Below, piece by piece: positions 54,694-64,000 of a DNA stretch of 64,000 nucleotides (position 1 is the stretch's first letter; each line of letters begins with the position of its first letter). Origin of the DNA: Massospora cicadina (lineage: Eukaryota > Entomophthoromycota > Entomophthoromycetes > Entomophthorales > Entomophthoraceae). The position numbers and the translations under genes were made by a program. Below the pieces are notes generated by a model that was not told where the DNA came from, searched no databases, and saw only the letters and a list, made by a program, of their open reading frames with translations. The stretch spans positions 1 to 64,000 of the forward strand of contig JAKSZP010002654.1 in NCBI GenBank assembly GCA_022478985.1, in the 5' to 3' direction.

Positions 54694-54806
54694 CTTTTCC
54701 TTCTGTACCAATTATTGAATTTTGAGTTCAACTTGAATCTTCCTTCACTATATAAAAGTGACACTTAGGAGAAAGAAAAACAATATTAATAATAATAATA
54801 ATAAAG

Positions 54807-54940
54807 GGTGGTTAGCCAAGCGGGTAAAACTGCTTCCACCCCTAGCGCAGGTTGTGAGTTCAAAACCTGTACTGGCTAAAAAACATTCTCAGTGTGGTAT
54901 ATTTGTCCCAAGGTTGACCCACCTCAAATAAATTTTTTTT
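54807..54940 (+). mobile_element. SINE S4 (short type, 134 bp)
   Basis: GGGTGGTTAGCCAAGCGGG contains a perfect A box (TAGCCAAGCGGG). GTTGTGAGTTCAAAACC holds the B box. The tail is GTATATTTGTCCCAAGG, then GACCCACCTC with an A/T-rich end. It is a close partner of S2. The flanks repeat ATAATAATAATAAAG (before 54807 and at about 54941-54955). It is inserted in the LINE 5' end. Confidence 0.88.
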
Positions 54941-55012
54941 ATAATAATAATAAAGTGCATGGCGGCTCCCCCTTTTGGGTTGGGCACCACTAGTACTATA
55001 ATAATAATAATA

Positions 55013-56814
55013 GTAATTAATATATTAATTAGTACAAAATGCATCAAAAAGATATATTTTTATAATTTTAATTTTCTACTGGCATCCTTGACTCAGGGAT
55101 GATTCTGACTATGTCACCTATTGGGGTGTGGAGGATGGATTGCAGTAGGAGTAAAAACCCCATTGAAATATATGTGAGATTAAATTCTAGCAAGGGCTAG
55201 ACCTACTAAAAACCAAGTTCATTGATGCTGATCCCTGCAAGTAAGCAGCTAGGGGAAGAGAGATGGAGATGTCAGAACATATTAAACGCAATACCCCAGA
55301 TTGGGGAGGGAAGCGACAGAACAAGAAGCATTCAGCTAATAATCCTGAGAAATCCTAATATGGCACCAGAGCCAGAAGATTGGTCTTGAGCACTTTCTGA
55401 CAGGCTTTGTCAAGAACATTGGACATATGGGCTGGCATCAAGCAAGGGATACTGGGTGGGGGTTGCCAAATCATGCCCCTATTAAAGCCTTTAATGGAAG
55501 ATACCAATGGGACGTGCCAGAAGTGAGATAGTTGTTCAAGGAGCAGTTGGCATCTTGCAGATGATGACTACAAGCTTCTTGGAAGCAAAAACAGAATGTG
55601 CAATGAAAGCCAGGAGAGGCTGGAAGCTTTGTGGCCCAACTTTGAAGAACTTGGCTGGCAAAGCAAAGAGCATAGGATGAAACATCTCAATCTAGAATAT
55701 TTTTGAGATTGGAGGGGTTCAGAGCTATGGTTAGAGCCTTGGTTACTTAAACCCTCAGTTCTGCATAGGGGAGTTAAAAAATTTCGCTGTTTTCAATGGC
55801 TAGTTCAATTGACAAAACAGCTGGCTTGTAATACTGGCTGAGATGGAAAAGTGACTCCAGAAACAAGTACAATCCAATGAGGAACAATTGATCAAGAGTG
55901 GAGGGCATTGCTTTAGGAGGTACAATGATGATGGTAGGAAAATCTGTGAATAGAGCTGAATCCAGGAGAATTCAAAATTTAACTTTGAAATTGACAACAG
56001 AGGAAGAAGTTGGTCGTGAGTTGTTCAAGACAATTGCTAACCTGGTTTTGTCAGGGTTGGATACTGTTTTCAATAATTCCATGGAAGGACTGGCCACAGG
56101 TACTTGACTGGGAGTATGAGTCCTGGGGGAACCATAGAAGAGGTTCTGACATGCAGAACGACTCATCAGCTGGAAGAGCCAAAGGTCTTTATCAGACATG
56201 CTATCAAGCAGTTGTTGGTACCAAAACTCCAAATTTGACATATGAGTTAGACAAGAGGTGAGATGTTGTATTTTTATGATAGCTGACATTATGCACTCTA
56301 AATTAATTAAGCTCTAGTTTGGAGAAATCAATCAAAAAATCAATAGGATAAGCTCTCCATAAAAGACTTAAGAATGATATGATCCAAAAGGTTTTACAAG
56401 AAAATAAAAGGGGGAATATAAAAGAACATTCTTAATTGTGATGTGAAACAAACATCAACAGAAAGAATCTCCTGTTGAGGATAATGAGAAAATCAGAAGA
56501 TCAAGGGCACTGGACCAGAAATCCTGAAAATGACAGAGGGTCATATGCTCTAATGAAGGGAACTGGATCCCAGGATTAATATCATCATGAGTAAATCAAT
56601 CAGCCCAGTACAACAGAAGGTCATGGGAACCGCACTCTGAGTAGGCAGTAGTGTGGAGGAAGAGGAAGAGAGCTGCATGCCAAAGGTCATCCCGGTCAAC
56701 GTTGATTACCAATGAACTGTACTCAGTTTGAACTAAAGAAGTATTTGAGTGTTCAAAGTGGTATTCTTCTGTCCCAATCCTTTTCATGCTGAAAATTTAG
56801 GCAAGAGGGGGATG
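55013..56814 (+). pseudogene. Element C: 3' internal region after the LINE
   Basis: The part from about 56380 matches the C1 remnant at 2470-2924. The rest (55013-56380) is assigned to C by position. It includes a plausible but broken coding stretch (for example 55898-56107), with no known domain. It ends in the purine tract 56803-56812 (AAGAGGGGGA) before the 3' LTR. Confidence 0.55.
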
Positions 56815-58230
56815 TGTTGGAAATTTTTGCCCATATTCCCAACCAACTAGATTACTATGGGGTTGCTAGGGGATAATTCCCTATAGCAAAGTGAATTAGA
56901 TTTTGATTGACCCCAATTTCAGGTTAACAATGTTTGGGAGATTTTATGTAATTTCCTGGTTTGGATCTGTCAGGGATTAATCTGGGTGAATGCTTAAGAT
57001 TTCCTCAGACAGAGTTGCCAACAAAATGGGGACATCTGATAGTTGATCAATGATTAACTATCAGGTGTACCAATTGGGATTGTTCAGGTTTCATCACTGA
57101 CTGATTGGGGATTTAAGGACCAATTTGCAAGGTGAGTGATGCCACCTGCAACTAGTGAATCAATCATTTGGTTTGTGACCTGCTTTAATGGGTAACAAGT
57201 CCCATTACCTAAGCAGGTCGCTTGCCAAATATGGTTGGTTCACTGGGATTGAGAGGAAAATGTTAAATAGTTTTCCAACTCTTTCTGCTTTAGGTCTTGA
57301 GGATGTCCAACAACGGAATCCTAGCCAGGATGGAGAAGACCATCACTGATGAGATGACAATGGGTAATTCAATAGAAAGGCTGCTGTTTCATTGATAAGG
57401 TGCCAGCCAAGGTTCGGGCGCCAAATTCCCACTGTAAATTTCTCAAATTAATTGACTTAATTTTATAAATCTTTTATTTGAGGTGGGCCAACTTGGGACA
57501 ATACTGCACTGATTAGGGAAGTGAAGAAAATGAGAAAGGAGGATAAAACCCAGAAAACCTCCATATGCAGCATATGATAGGCCATGAACTCCATAGACCA
57601 TCTTTGCTATTTGCTATCTCAGTTTGGGGAATTGGTGTGCAAAACCAACACAGTCAAAATTGTCCCCTACTCAAAGTCCATTCCCAGGATTGAACAAGGA
57701 GGCAGTGGTAGAGGGTTCATATCAAAATTATTTAACTTAATAAAAAAAGACAATAATTTACCAGAAATATAATTTTATCAAAAGGACAACATTTTAACAG
57801 AATCCATTATTAGTTCTATTCTTATTCAAGGAATAAATGCTATGTGCTTTAATTGGAGACTCTTTAGGATAAAGAGTAAGGATTGAGGATCCAGAAAAGA
57901 GAAGCTGAGCTGAATTGGGGATTGCCGCTGACTGTGTGTCACCAGAGAGAAGCCATAAATGAGGATCTGAGTGTGGATCAAGTTAGGTGGTATAAGGGAA
58001 CAAATCCCTATTGAGGACATCTTAAGTATTTTGAGGAAGAATACTGGTCAAGCGTTGGATCTAACCTTAATGATCTATTTAACTATGGATAATAGTCTTC
58101 AACCTATTATCAATTAAATATATATTTTATTATCAGACAATGAAAAGTATTGCACAACACTGAACCTGCGCAGTTATAAATTTAGGGGTTATCAGTCATT
58201 AACAATCCACTAAACCCATAAATTTTAACA
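56815..58230 (+). repeat. 3' LTR of element C (1416 bp including SINE S3)
   Basis: From TGTTGGAAATTTTTGCCC to AATTTTAACA, followed by TGGGC (58231-58235). It is longer than the 5' LTR by 284 bp, explained by the SINE at 57462-57724 plus its duplication. Confidence 0.9.
57462..57724 (-). mobile_element. SINE S3 (long type, about 263 bp)
   Basis: On the minus strand, ACCACTGCCTCCTTG and the B-box-like TTGTTCAATCCTGGG are followed by a body shared with S5 (GACTGTGTTGGT, GGCCTATCATATGC) and the tail TTGTCCCAAGTTGGCCCACC. It is flanked by AAATTAATTGACTTAAT (57445-57461) and AAATTATTTAACTTAAT (57725-57741), 15 of 17 matching. The A box is missing, so the copy is probably truncated at the 5' end. 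Confidence 0.85.
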
Positions 58231-58235
58231 TGGGC

Positions 58236-58733
58236 AGTTCAAAAATATAACATAATAGGGCTTTTGCTAAAATCAAATCCACAGGAACAGATGTTTATAT
58301 CCTAAAAAGTTCATATAGTATATTGTCATATGGTATAAACATTACTATAGCAATAATGAAATGATTTTATTATTATTCAATGATTTTATTGGGCAAACTA
58401 ATAACAGCTATTGGTATTATAGATAACGTACAATTGAAAATAATTATTAACATAGTTTTATAAATCTATTTAATATAGAAAATGAAAGAAAATTAAATTG
58501 AATATATTAGACATATTTACCTGCTTTATATAATCAAACAACTCTTTTTTACTATATAAAAAGTTTAACTAGTTACATATTGTTAGGATGAAAACATGCC
58601 AAGAGAAAAGTGGCCTCTGAATGTGGTTGCTTTGGCAGCCACAACAATAGGCACAGACTATCAGCAGAGCCTCATCAGAATTAGGTGAGTGATAATGGAA
58701 GAAGTCCTTGTCATTGTGGATTGCAGCTTCCAA
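58236..58733. other. AT-rich host flank of element C
   Basis: No gene is seen. Base composition changes clearly here to higher AT than the transposon nest. Confidence 0.4.
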
Positions 58734-58794
58734 TAGTTAGGTTTGAACTAGCACCTAAATGTTCCTCTATCATTGAGGCCATTAAACGTGCCCC
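58734..58794 (-). other. tRNA-like head, possible further SINE
   Basis: The minus strand reads GGGGCACGTTTAATGGCCTC (A-box-like TGGCCTCAATGATAGAGG) and later GCTAGTTCAAACC (B-box-like). The arms do not fold into a full tRNA and no CCA-end acceptor pairing is seen. A possible body continues to about 58570. The usual tail is absent. Confidence 0.3.
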
Positions 58795-59288
58795 TTAAGC
58801 AGCGTTTAAATTGACAGCACAAAAACTATGGATTTAAATATTAATTTTGACAAATTAAATAAAAAATAATTTTATTATTTAGTATAATTAGGAAAGATTA
58901 AAAACTATAACCCAATACCCTACCATAGGTAAGGTGCTGGTTTTTAAGCTAGGTGGGGGAGGGGAGGCTGCTAAAATGAACTATGGTCTGGGGAATAATT
59001 CTTATTTTGAATTCATATAAAGAAAGTTTTGATCCCCAATTACCCTCAGTATCAAACAATGGTTCCAGGCCATTCTTAGGACATTTTCCTGAATTTTAAA
59101 TGTCCAAATCACATTTCTGAGTTTTGAAATGGGGTGCTAGGTTTGACTCCCATTTTTGGCCTTTTCTTTTCTCCTTTTTGCTTAATTTTGGATTGCTAGG
59201 TAAGTTGTCCTCACTCAGTTTGACTTAAGTCCTTTTTTGGGATTGGAAATGGTAGCCATGATGGAGAGCTTCTTATAATTTTTGAAAG

Positions 59289-59540
59289 TTATACAAAGTT
59301 GTTTGGTTTTTTAATAAAAATATGCAGATTTTGATATTTGAATGTGTTTGGGCTGAGGGGTGGATGGGGGAAAAGGTATGGGGCAAACAGGGGGGTAGCC
59401 GCCACCCATCTATCATCCAAGGTATGCTCTAGGTCAGAGATCTGGGTAAGGAGCAGGGCTCTAAAGTTTAAAACCTTAAAGGTCCTAAAGGGGTGCATAA
59501 CCCTGTCCAGCCTGATATCTGGGTCAAAGGGCCTTATACA
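59289..59540 (-). repeat. LTR-like fragment with the U3 motif
   Basis: At 59385-59435 the minus strand encodes DLEHTLDDRWVAATPLF, close to the U3 motif of A-family LTRs and of the F LTR. It is embedded in G- and C-richer sequence than its surroundings. Its ends are undefined. Confidence 0.4.
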
Positions 59541-61366
59541 TATATACTAACTCAATATGATACTATAAACGTTAGAATCTTCATGTAAAAGTTTTTTAGA
59601 TGATATTAGCTTTTCAAAAACAATGCCTCAAACCTCTAATGTTGTTATTCTCAGGGCTTTATGACATATGTTCTTGGACTCCAATTATCATTATTTTGAG
59701 GCTCCAATACTAAGCACTTAAACCCTCAAAGTATAATAACATTAGACCTCAAGATTTGTGGTCAAAAACTCTTAATGAATATTTTAGAACTCTGAGACTG
59801 ATATTTTACAGATTACAATGCCTTTCTAAAGCTGCCACTATATACAAAAAGAAAACTGATACATAATTTATGGATGTTAGTACAAGAAAGAGATCCCAGT
59901 TTATTTAAGAATAATCTTAAGACCAGAATCAATATCTTAGATATTGGAAACATTGAATAATCAAGAAATTAGTAATCTTTTTTTCAATATATATATTAAA
60001 TACCAAAATAAGACAAAACTAACAAGAATGTATAGGGATGCCTATAGTTATCCAACATCTGGCATTTATAGGCACAGAAAGCCAATTAGATTAGATGATA
60101 TAAGTCAGCTTATTGAAGTAATTCTACCGTTTATATTATTTTAGTTTGGGAAAGATTGCCCTGATGTTTAATAGCAAGACGTCATCTTGTAATTTCAATA
60201 AGGAATATAGATTTTCTCACAACCTGGACTACAACCATCTTTTGTTATATAAAAGGGGACTAAAGGCTTAACCACTTTATCATTACTACATAATCGGTGA
60301 ACACTTATTCTACTACATAATTAATAATGTATGCAAACATGTAGCATAGTCAAATGTTATTGGATTTTAGAAACTAAACTTTTATAGTTTATTAAATCTA
60401 GTTTATACATACCTCTTTATAAAACGACCTTCCCAAATAATTCATTAAATACCTTTATTTACTAGCGTATGTTAATAACATAATCTTGTTCTTTCCATGC
60501 TTATCTTACTTGATGATAATTTAAGATCAGTTTAATTTGTTTATCTTTTATCTGTATCATATAATCAACCACCTTCTTCTGCCCCTAGTTTATATTAGCT
60601 TCTATTACTGTTCAAAATTTTTAAAGGCCACTTCCTTATGTTAGACATATATATGCTGCGTTTACAATATTTCTATTCCTGCTGATCAACTTACATGCAT
60701 ATTGATAGCTTAACTTATCATTAGCAGCTACTCTCTAAAATACCTATAATGAGAAGGATCATTAGATTAACTATAAGACGTACTTTTTTGCAGTTTCGTA
60801 ATTGGTTATAAGTATTTAATCAGTAAGATATACTATTTATAAGTTAGGTAGGTTAATTTATAACCTCAACAAATGAAGCAAATGGCTCAAGTCATAAAAG
60901 ATCTAGAATTAAAAATTATCTCTTTACTATTATAATGGATATTATGAAGTAAGCTATGTTCAAAAAACGTTTAAGTAGATTTTGAATTTATTAAAAATCA
61001 TTTGGTGACGTTTATATCATAAGATTATAAGCCTAAACACCTTAGCTGAAAATCTTATAAAAGCATCTTTCTTAATAACTGAATACGGATTCTTATATAA
61101 AAAACCTATTTTTATAAAAACTTATGCAATAGGTTTACTCCTTAAAATTCTCAAACAATATTCTATTTACTCTCGGTTACAGTAACCTTGAGCGCAATCT
61201 AGAATTTAGTATTTGTCATCACTTAGACAACAACTACAATTTAATTTAAAAATTATTACAAAGTGTAGATGACGTAAGGTACAAAGTTATTAAGTTCAAT
61301 TTCAAGATTTTAACAAATCAAATCACATTAATTCATTTATTACGCAAAACTTGCGTCAAGTACTAA
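59541..61366. other. AT-rich region with only weak coding signals
   Basis: Two adjoining small frames, 59817-59942 (LPLYTKRKLIHNLWMLVQER) and 59944-60144 (MYRDAYSYPTSGIYRHRKPI), read like protein. An intron-acceptor-like ACTGATATTTTACAG ends at 59811. A TATA-like TATATAAAAGGGG lies near 60246 with no long frame after it. This is not enough to call a gene. Confidence 0.3.
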
Positions 61367-61374
61367 TATAAAAG
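61367..61374 (+). promoter_or_regulatory. TATA box upstream of the spliced gene
   Basis: TATAAAAG lies 57 bases before the ATG at 61424, a normal distance for a fungal TATA promoter. Confidence 0.55.
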
Positions 61375-61423
61375 GGAGTTCACCTAAAGTTGAACCTACA
61401 ACGCTTGATCCAACCTTAGTAAG

Positions 61424-62021
61424 ATGTTGAATGAAGTACTTGAACTCTTGGCCTTTATGTTCAGTTGGCTTTTTAGCTTGGAGCACATCTTTACCATATT
61501 AATTGAAATTTGCGCATTTCTCACCAAGATCCTTTTTATAATTTTGGACATATATAAGTGGTTTTATCTCGAGGTTAAACAAGGTATGCTACTATTAGAT
61601 AATTAAACTTTCAAACTTTTCTTTGCTGATCATATTTAAAAATAGAAACAGAAGAAATGACTAAGTTGCTCAATGAAAAGGCTAAACTAGACCAAGTTGC
61701 AGACATAGCTGTTCAAGAAGAGGAAACAGATTGCGATATACATGATTACGTGTTTGTCTGGCGATCAAATTATCTGGAGAAGATCCCCGCAAGAGAATAA
61801 GTGATGAAGAAAAGTACCGGGCAAGGGTAATCAAGCTCAGACCTGAGGATTTAATTAGGGAACTTAAACCCCTTAAGACTAAAGTTGAACCAGTTGAAAT
61901 AAACCCTTTCTCTGTTAAGATAAAGTTTGGACCAGTAGCCGCACAAAGTCCTCCAGCAGCAGATGTCTCATCAACAGGAAAGAAAAGGAAGCCTCTTGTT
62001 CAGTTGGTTTCTGGCCGATAA
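61424..62021 (+). CDS. Candidate three-exon protein-coding gene, 163 residues, function unknown
   Basis: Exons 61424-61583, 61646-61749 and 61794-62021; introns of 62 nt (GTATGC to AATAG, with CTGAT as possible branch site) and 44 nt (GTGTTT to CAAG). With both introns removed there is one open frame from ATG to TAA. The N terminus is strongly hydrophobic (LLAFMFSWLFSLEHIFTILI, then TKILFIILDIYKWFYL), with probably one or two membrane segments. A charged part follows (EMTKLLNEKAKLDQVAD, RISDEEKYRARVIKLRPEDL), ending in the basic patch GKKRKPLVQLVSGR. No known domain was recognised. It has a TATA box upstream and AATAAA signals at about 62076 and 62092. There is no decay, unlike everything to the left. 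The second intron is less certain; a one-base sequencing or mutational shift would explain it too. Confidence 0.55.
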
Positions 62022-63364
62022 TTGATTCGTTGAGCAAAACTTTTTTTAAAATTTAAATTATCCATCTTGACAAATAATAAAAGTATTATGAAATAAAAGC
62101 TTGCATAATCAGAAGCTTAATCTTATTTATTAGGCTCCAAATTTAAGATAAGAAATATTGTATTAAGCATACAATAGTAAAAAATTCTCTGTGTTTTTAT
62201 CACTACTGCTAATTTTTATCAAAAGAATGTCAAAGTGACTAATGACTTTATCAGATTATAAAAAATAGAATACAAATCTAGTTCAGGTAACAATCTAAAA
62301 ATGAATAAAATATAGTGTTAATTAAACCTTTTATTATATAAAAATAAGGTTTATAAAGGTAAGCGCAGCATTGCACTTAGGAATGAACAGCAAATTCAAA
62401 GCTTTTTTTAGCAGACATGTATCAAAAAAGAAGTGACAGTATAAGTAAAGAAAGTTTTATTAAAGAGAGATGAAGCTAACAACAATATCAAAGCCTAGAT
62501 ATAATGCTACTTGGAGGCAAATACCAAAAAAAAGAAAGAAATCTTTAGCATCAAATGCTTAAAACTGATAAAGGCAGTACTTCAAAAGTTTAAAAATGTT
62601 AAAATAAAGTATAAATAAAATTTAAAATATAAAAACTAATGCATAGATTAATTGGAGTAATCAGTAAAAATTTTAAAAAGTAATGGAAATGATTGTAAAG
62701 AATTAAAATTTTGCTAGAAGAATAAAAACTCATGTCTAATCCTATAAAAATTAGCTATAAAATATAGCATTTTAGGTTATGTTATTAATTTAAGATATAA
62801 TTGTATGTTTTACATTTATTTATATTAAGAGGTTAAGAACTAGTTCATAACAAAACTATCTAGAGGGATCCATATCTACCAACATATAATTAGTGGATGC
62901 ATTCATGCTTTTATCTACCTATATTGCTATAAGACAGCTGGGTCTAGTTGTGTAGGCCTGTAACCACAAGCTAATGGTGGGGTACAAAATGCCATAGACC
63001 TGACCAATTTTAAAGTTGGTTTCTTAGTTAGGCTGGTTTATTATACTACTATAAGACAATCTTTCTAGTTATATTGAAGTGTTAGTAATGGTAAATATCT
63101 CTAAGTATACTAAATCACTTTAGTTAGTTAATCTATATCCATAAAATTATCTTAGCCCAAAAGCCTTCTTGCTTAATGGTTAAAACATTGCTTTCATGTT
63201 AAAAATTATTTTAGCCCAATTTTAGCAACTCTAAAAAAGTTTTAGTAAAGCATTAGTAGAGGTATATAACCTCTATATTTATCTTCTCCTGCAGTAATAA
63301 AAACAAGCAGAGTCTATCTATATAATATTAAGAGCTCAGCCTAGAATGATATTATAAGGGATAA
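62022..63364. other. AT-rich intergenic region
   Basis: No gene is seen. Poly(A)-type signals of the upstream gene lie at its start. The rest has only short frames. Confidence 0.4.
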
Positions 63365-63380
63365 TTCTTTATGTAATTTA

Positions 63381-63685
63381 AATTTTTAAAAAATAAATTT
63401 TTAAATTTTCTAAATTTTATAAAAGGTGGGCCAACCTGGGGATGATACTGCATCAATTGAGGGGAATCAAAGAAATGGGAAAGGAGGAAAAATCTGAAAA
63501 ACCTCAATGCATGGCATATGATAGGCCAGGACTCCATGGACTGCCTTGCTTTTTGCTATCTCAATTTGGATCATTGGTGCAATACCAACACAGTCATAAT
63601 CATTCCCTATCCAAAGTTCATCTCCCAGGGTCAAACTTGGGGAGGCAGTGGTAGTACATACTCTGCCACTGGGGTATCCTCCCTT
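63381..63685 (-). mobile_element. SINE S5 (long type, 305 bp) with perfect target duplication
   Basis: On the minus strand it begins GGGAGGATACCCCAGTGGC; A-box-like TGGCAGAGTATG and B-box-like AAGTTTGACCCTGGG follow. The body is shared with S3, and the tail is CATCCCCAGGTTGGCCCACC plus an A/T-rich end. TTCTTTATGTAATTTA occurs at 63365-63380 and at 63686-63701, a perfect 16-bp duplication. It is the most complete long-type copy here. Confidence 0.9.
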
Positions 63686-63701
63686 TTCTTTATGTAATTT
63701 A

Positions 63702-64000
63702 GTAATTCTAAATCCTTTTCTACAAAATTGCTAAATTTAATATAAAAGTTCACTTGACTCTTTATCCAAGTACAAAGCTTAGAATTAGTTTTTATAGCTT
63801 TATGCAAGGCGTATATATTATTTACTTTAGTGTAAAATAACAAACAAAAAAACTTATATGTAAATCTAATGAAATTTTGCCTTGATCAGTTTTCCTTATG
63901 TTCATATTTAGCTAATATTTTGGTCTTGAATTTTTATTATAAAACCTAGTAATTTTAACATATTACCAATTCTATAACTTTAAGGCTTACTAGATTATTT
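63702..64000. other. AT-rich sequence to the window end
   Basis: No gene is seen. Confidence 0.4.

Larger units (their letters stand above)
41187..54996 (-). mobile_element. LINE (non-LTR retrotransposon, Tad-like layout), interrupted by element B1
   Basis: Read from 54996 down to 41187: 5' UTR, ORF1 with CCHC knuckle (54693-53791 and about 46475-46210), APE endonuclease (about 45960-45180), RT (44690-43790), an in-frame tandem-repeat insert (about 43560-42820), thumb, C-terminal CCHC, 3' UTR and a TAA-type tail. Without B1 and SINE S4 it is about 6.35 kb. Both ends abut TATAATAATAATAATA (41171-41186 and 54997-55012), a possible target duplication that is ambiguous because it is low-complexity. 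Layout and CCHC motifs suggest the Tad/CRE-to-L1 end of LINEs; no RNase H was seen. Confidence 0.85.
27675..58230 (+). mobile_element. Element C: Ty3/gypsy element stretched to 30.6 kb by nested insertions
   Basis: The 5' LTR (27675-28806) and 3' LTR (56815-58230) belong to the same family, and TGGGC occurs on both outer sides (27670-27674 and 58231-58235). Between them the C coding region is interrupted by B2 (33470-40369) and by the LINE (about 41187-54996, itself carrying B1). Removing these leaves about 9.5 kb of C. The integrase reads up to 33469 and resumes at 40375, and the 3' internal part resumes at about 55013. Confidence 0.88.

Noticed and set aside
54807..54880. A genuine tRNA gene on the basis of a perfect A box and good B box
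   Set aside because: The acceptor arms do not pair, the sequence has a second copy (S2) with a target duplication, and it continues into the LINE-type tail; it is a SINE.
59944..60144. 66-codon frame as a gene
   Set aside because: It begins with TTG, not ATG, is short, in AT-rich DNA, and lacks convincing splice partners; kept only as a weak signal.
63160..63220. Possible tRNA-like TTAATGGTTAAAACATTGC element
   Set aside because: Only an A-box-like run is present, with no B box and no tail or duplication.

Overview
The window looks like filamentous-fungal DNA, most likely from a repeat-rich basidiomycete (a rust is plausible but cannot be proved from sequence alone). The reasons are chromodomain Ty3/gypsy retrotransposons with a Tf1/sushi-type self-priming signature, a CCHC/APE/RT LINE with tRNA-derived SINE partners, very short candidate introns (62 and 44 nt) in the one intact-looking gene, and pervasive transition-type decay (for example CGA arginine codons turned into TGA). 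No rRNA, no intact tRNA gene, no CRISPR and no bacterial operon is seen. Nearly everything from 1 to 58.2 kb is transposon, mostly inserted into other transposons.

Left nest (1-21.4 kb). An old minus-strand gypsy element, called F here, has its pol at 4084-7010, its gag split between 7011-7493 and 19473-20050, and its 5' LTR probably at 20.1-21.4 kb. Element E (7494-19472, target duplication GCAGG) interrupts the F gag. E has no recognisable pol; it holds an unrecognised decayed ORF and is itself interrupted by element D (11357-18446), a gypsy element whose Gag carries a collagen-like Gly-X-Y stretch. The other end of F is cut by the 3' end of a C-family element (C1, about 2013-4083), and C1 is cut by a chromodomain element (A, 1-2012).

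Middle (21.4-27.7 kb). There are decayed coding-like stretches that I cannot name, a solo A-family LTR (24151-24992) with a perfect GTCTA duplication, and a decayed minus-strand gene (25691-27500).

Right nest (27675-58230). One C-family gypsy element is stretched over 30.6 kb; its two LTRs are flanked by identical TGGGC duplications. Inside it sit B2 (33470-40369, duplication GCTGG, in the C integrase) and a minus-strand LINE (about 41187-54996). The LINE is cut in its ORF1 by B1 (46481-53789, duplication GTCCT/GTTCT, two LTRs of exactly 1422 bp). SINEs are inserted in the C 3' LTR, beside the LINE 5' end, in the E LTR, in the F LTR region and at 63.4 kb.

Right flank (58236-64000). AT-rich DNA with a candidate three-exon gene (61424-62021, TATA box at 61367), one LTR-like fragment and one SINE with a perfect 16-bp duplication.

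The most interesting biology is: (i) B-family LTRs that are themselves coding, with the Gag N terminus translated from U5 straight through the primer-binding site and an open frame in U3 with a peptide motif shared across several LTR families; (ii) an 11-nt self-priming match between the predicted transcript start and the primer-binding site; (iii) a LINE whose 3' end is shared by at least three different tRNA-headed SINE types; (iv) about 54-residue tandem repeats in frame inside the LINE reverse transcriptase, between palm and thumb.
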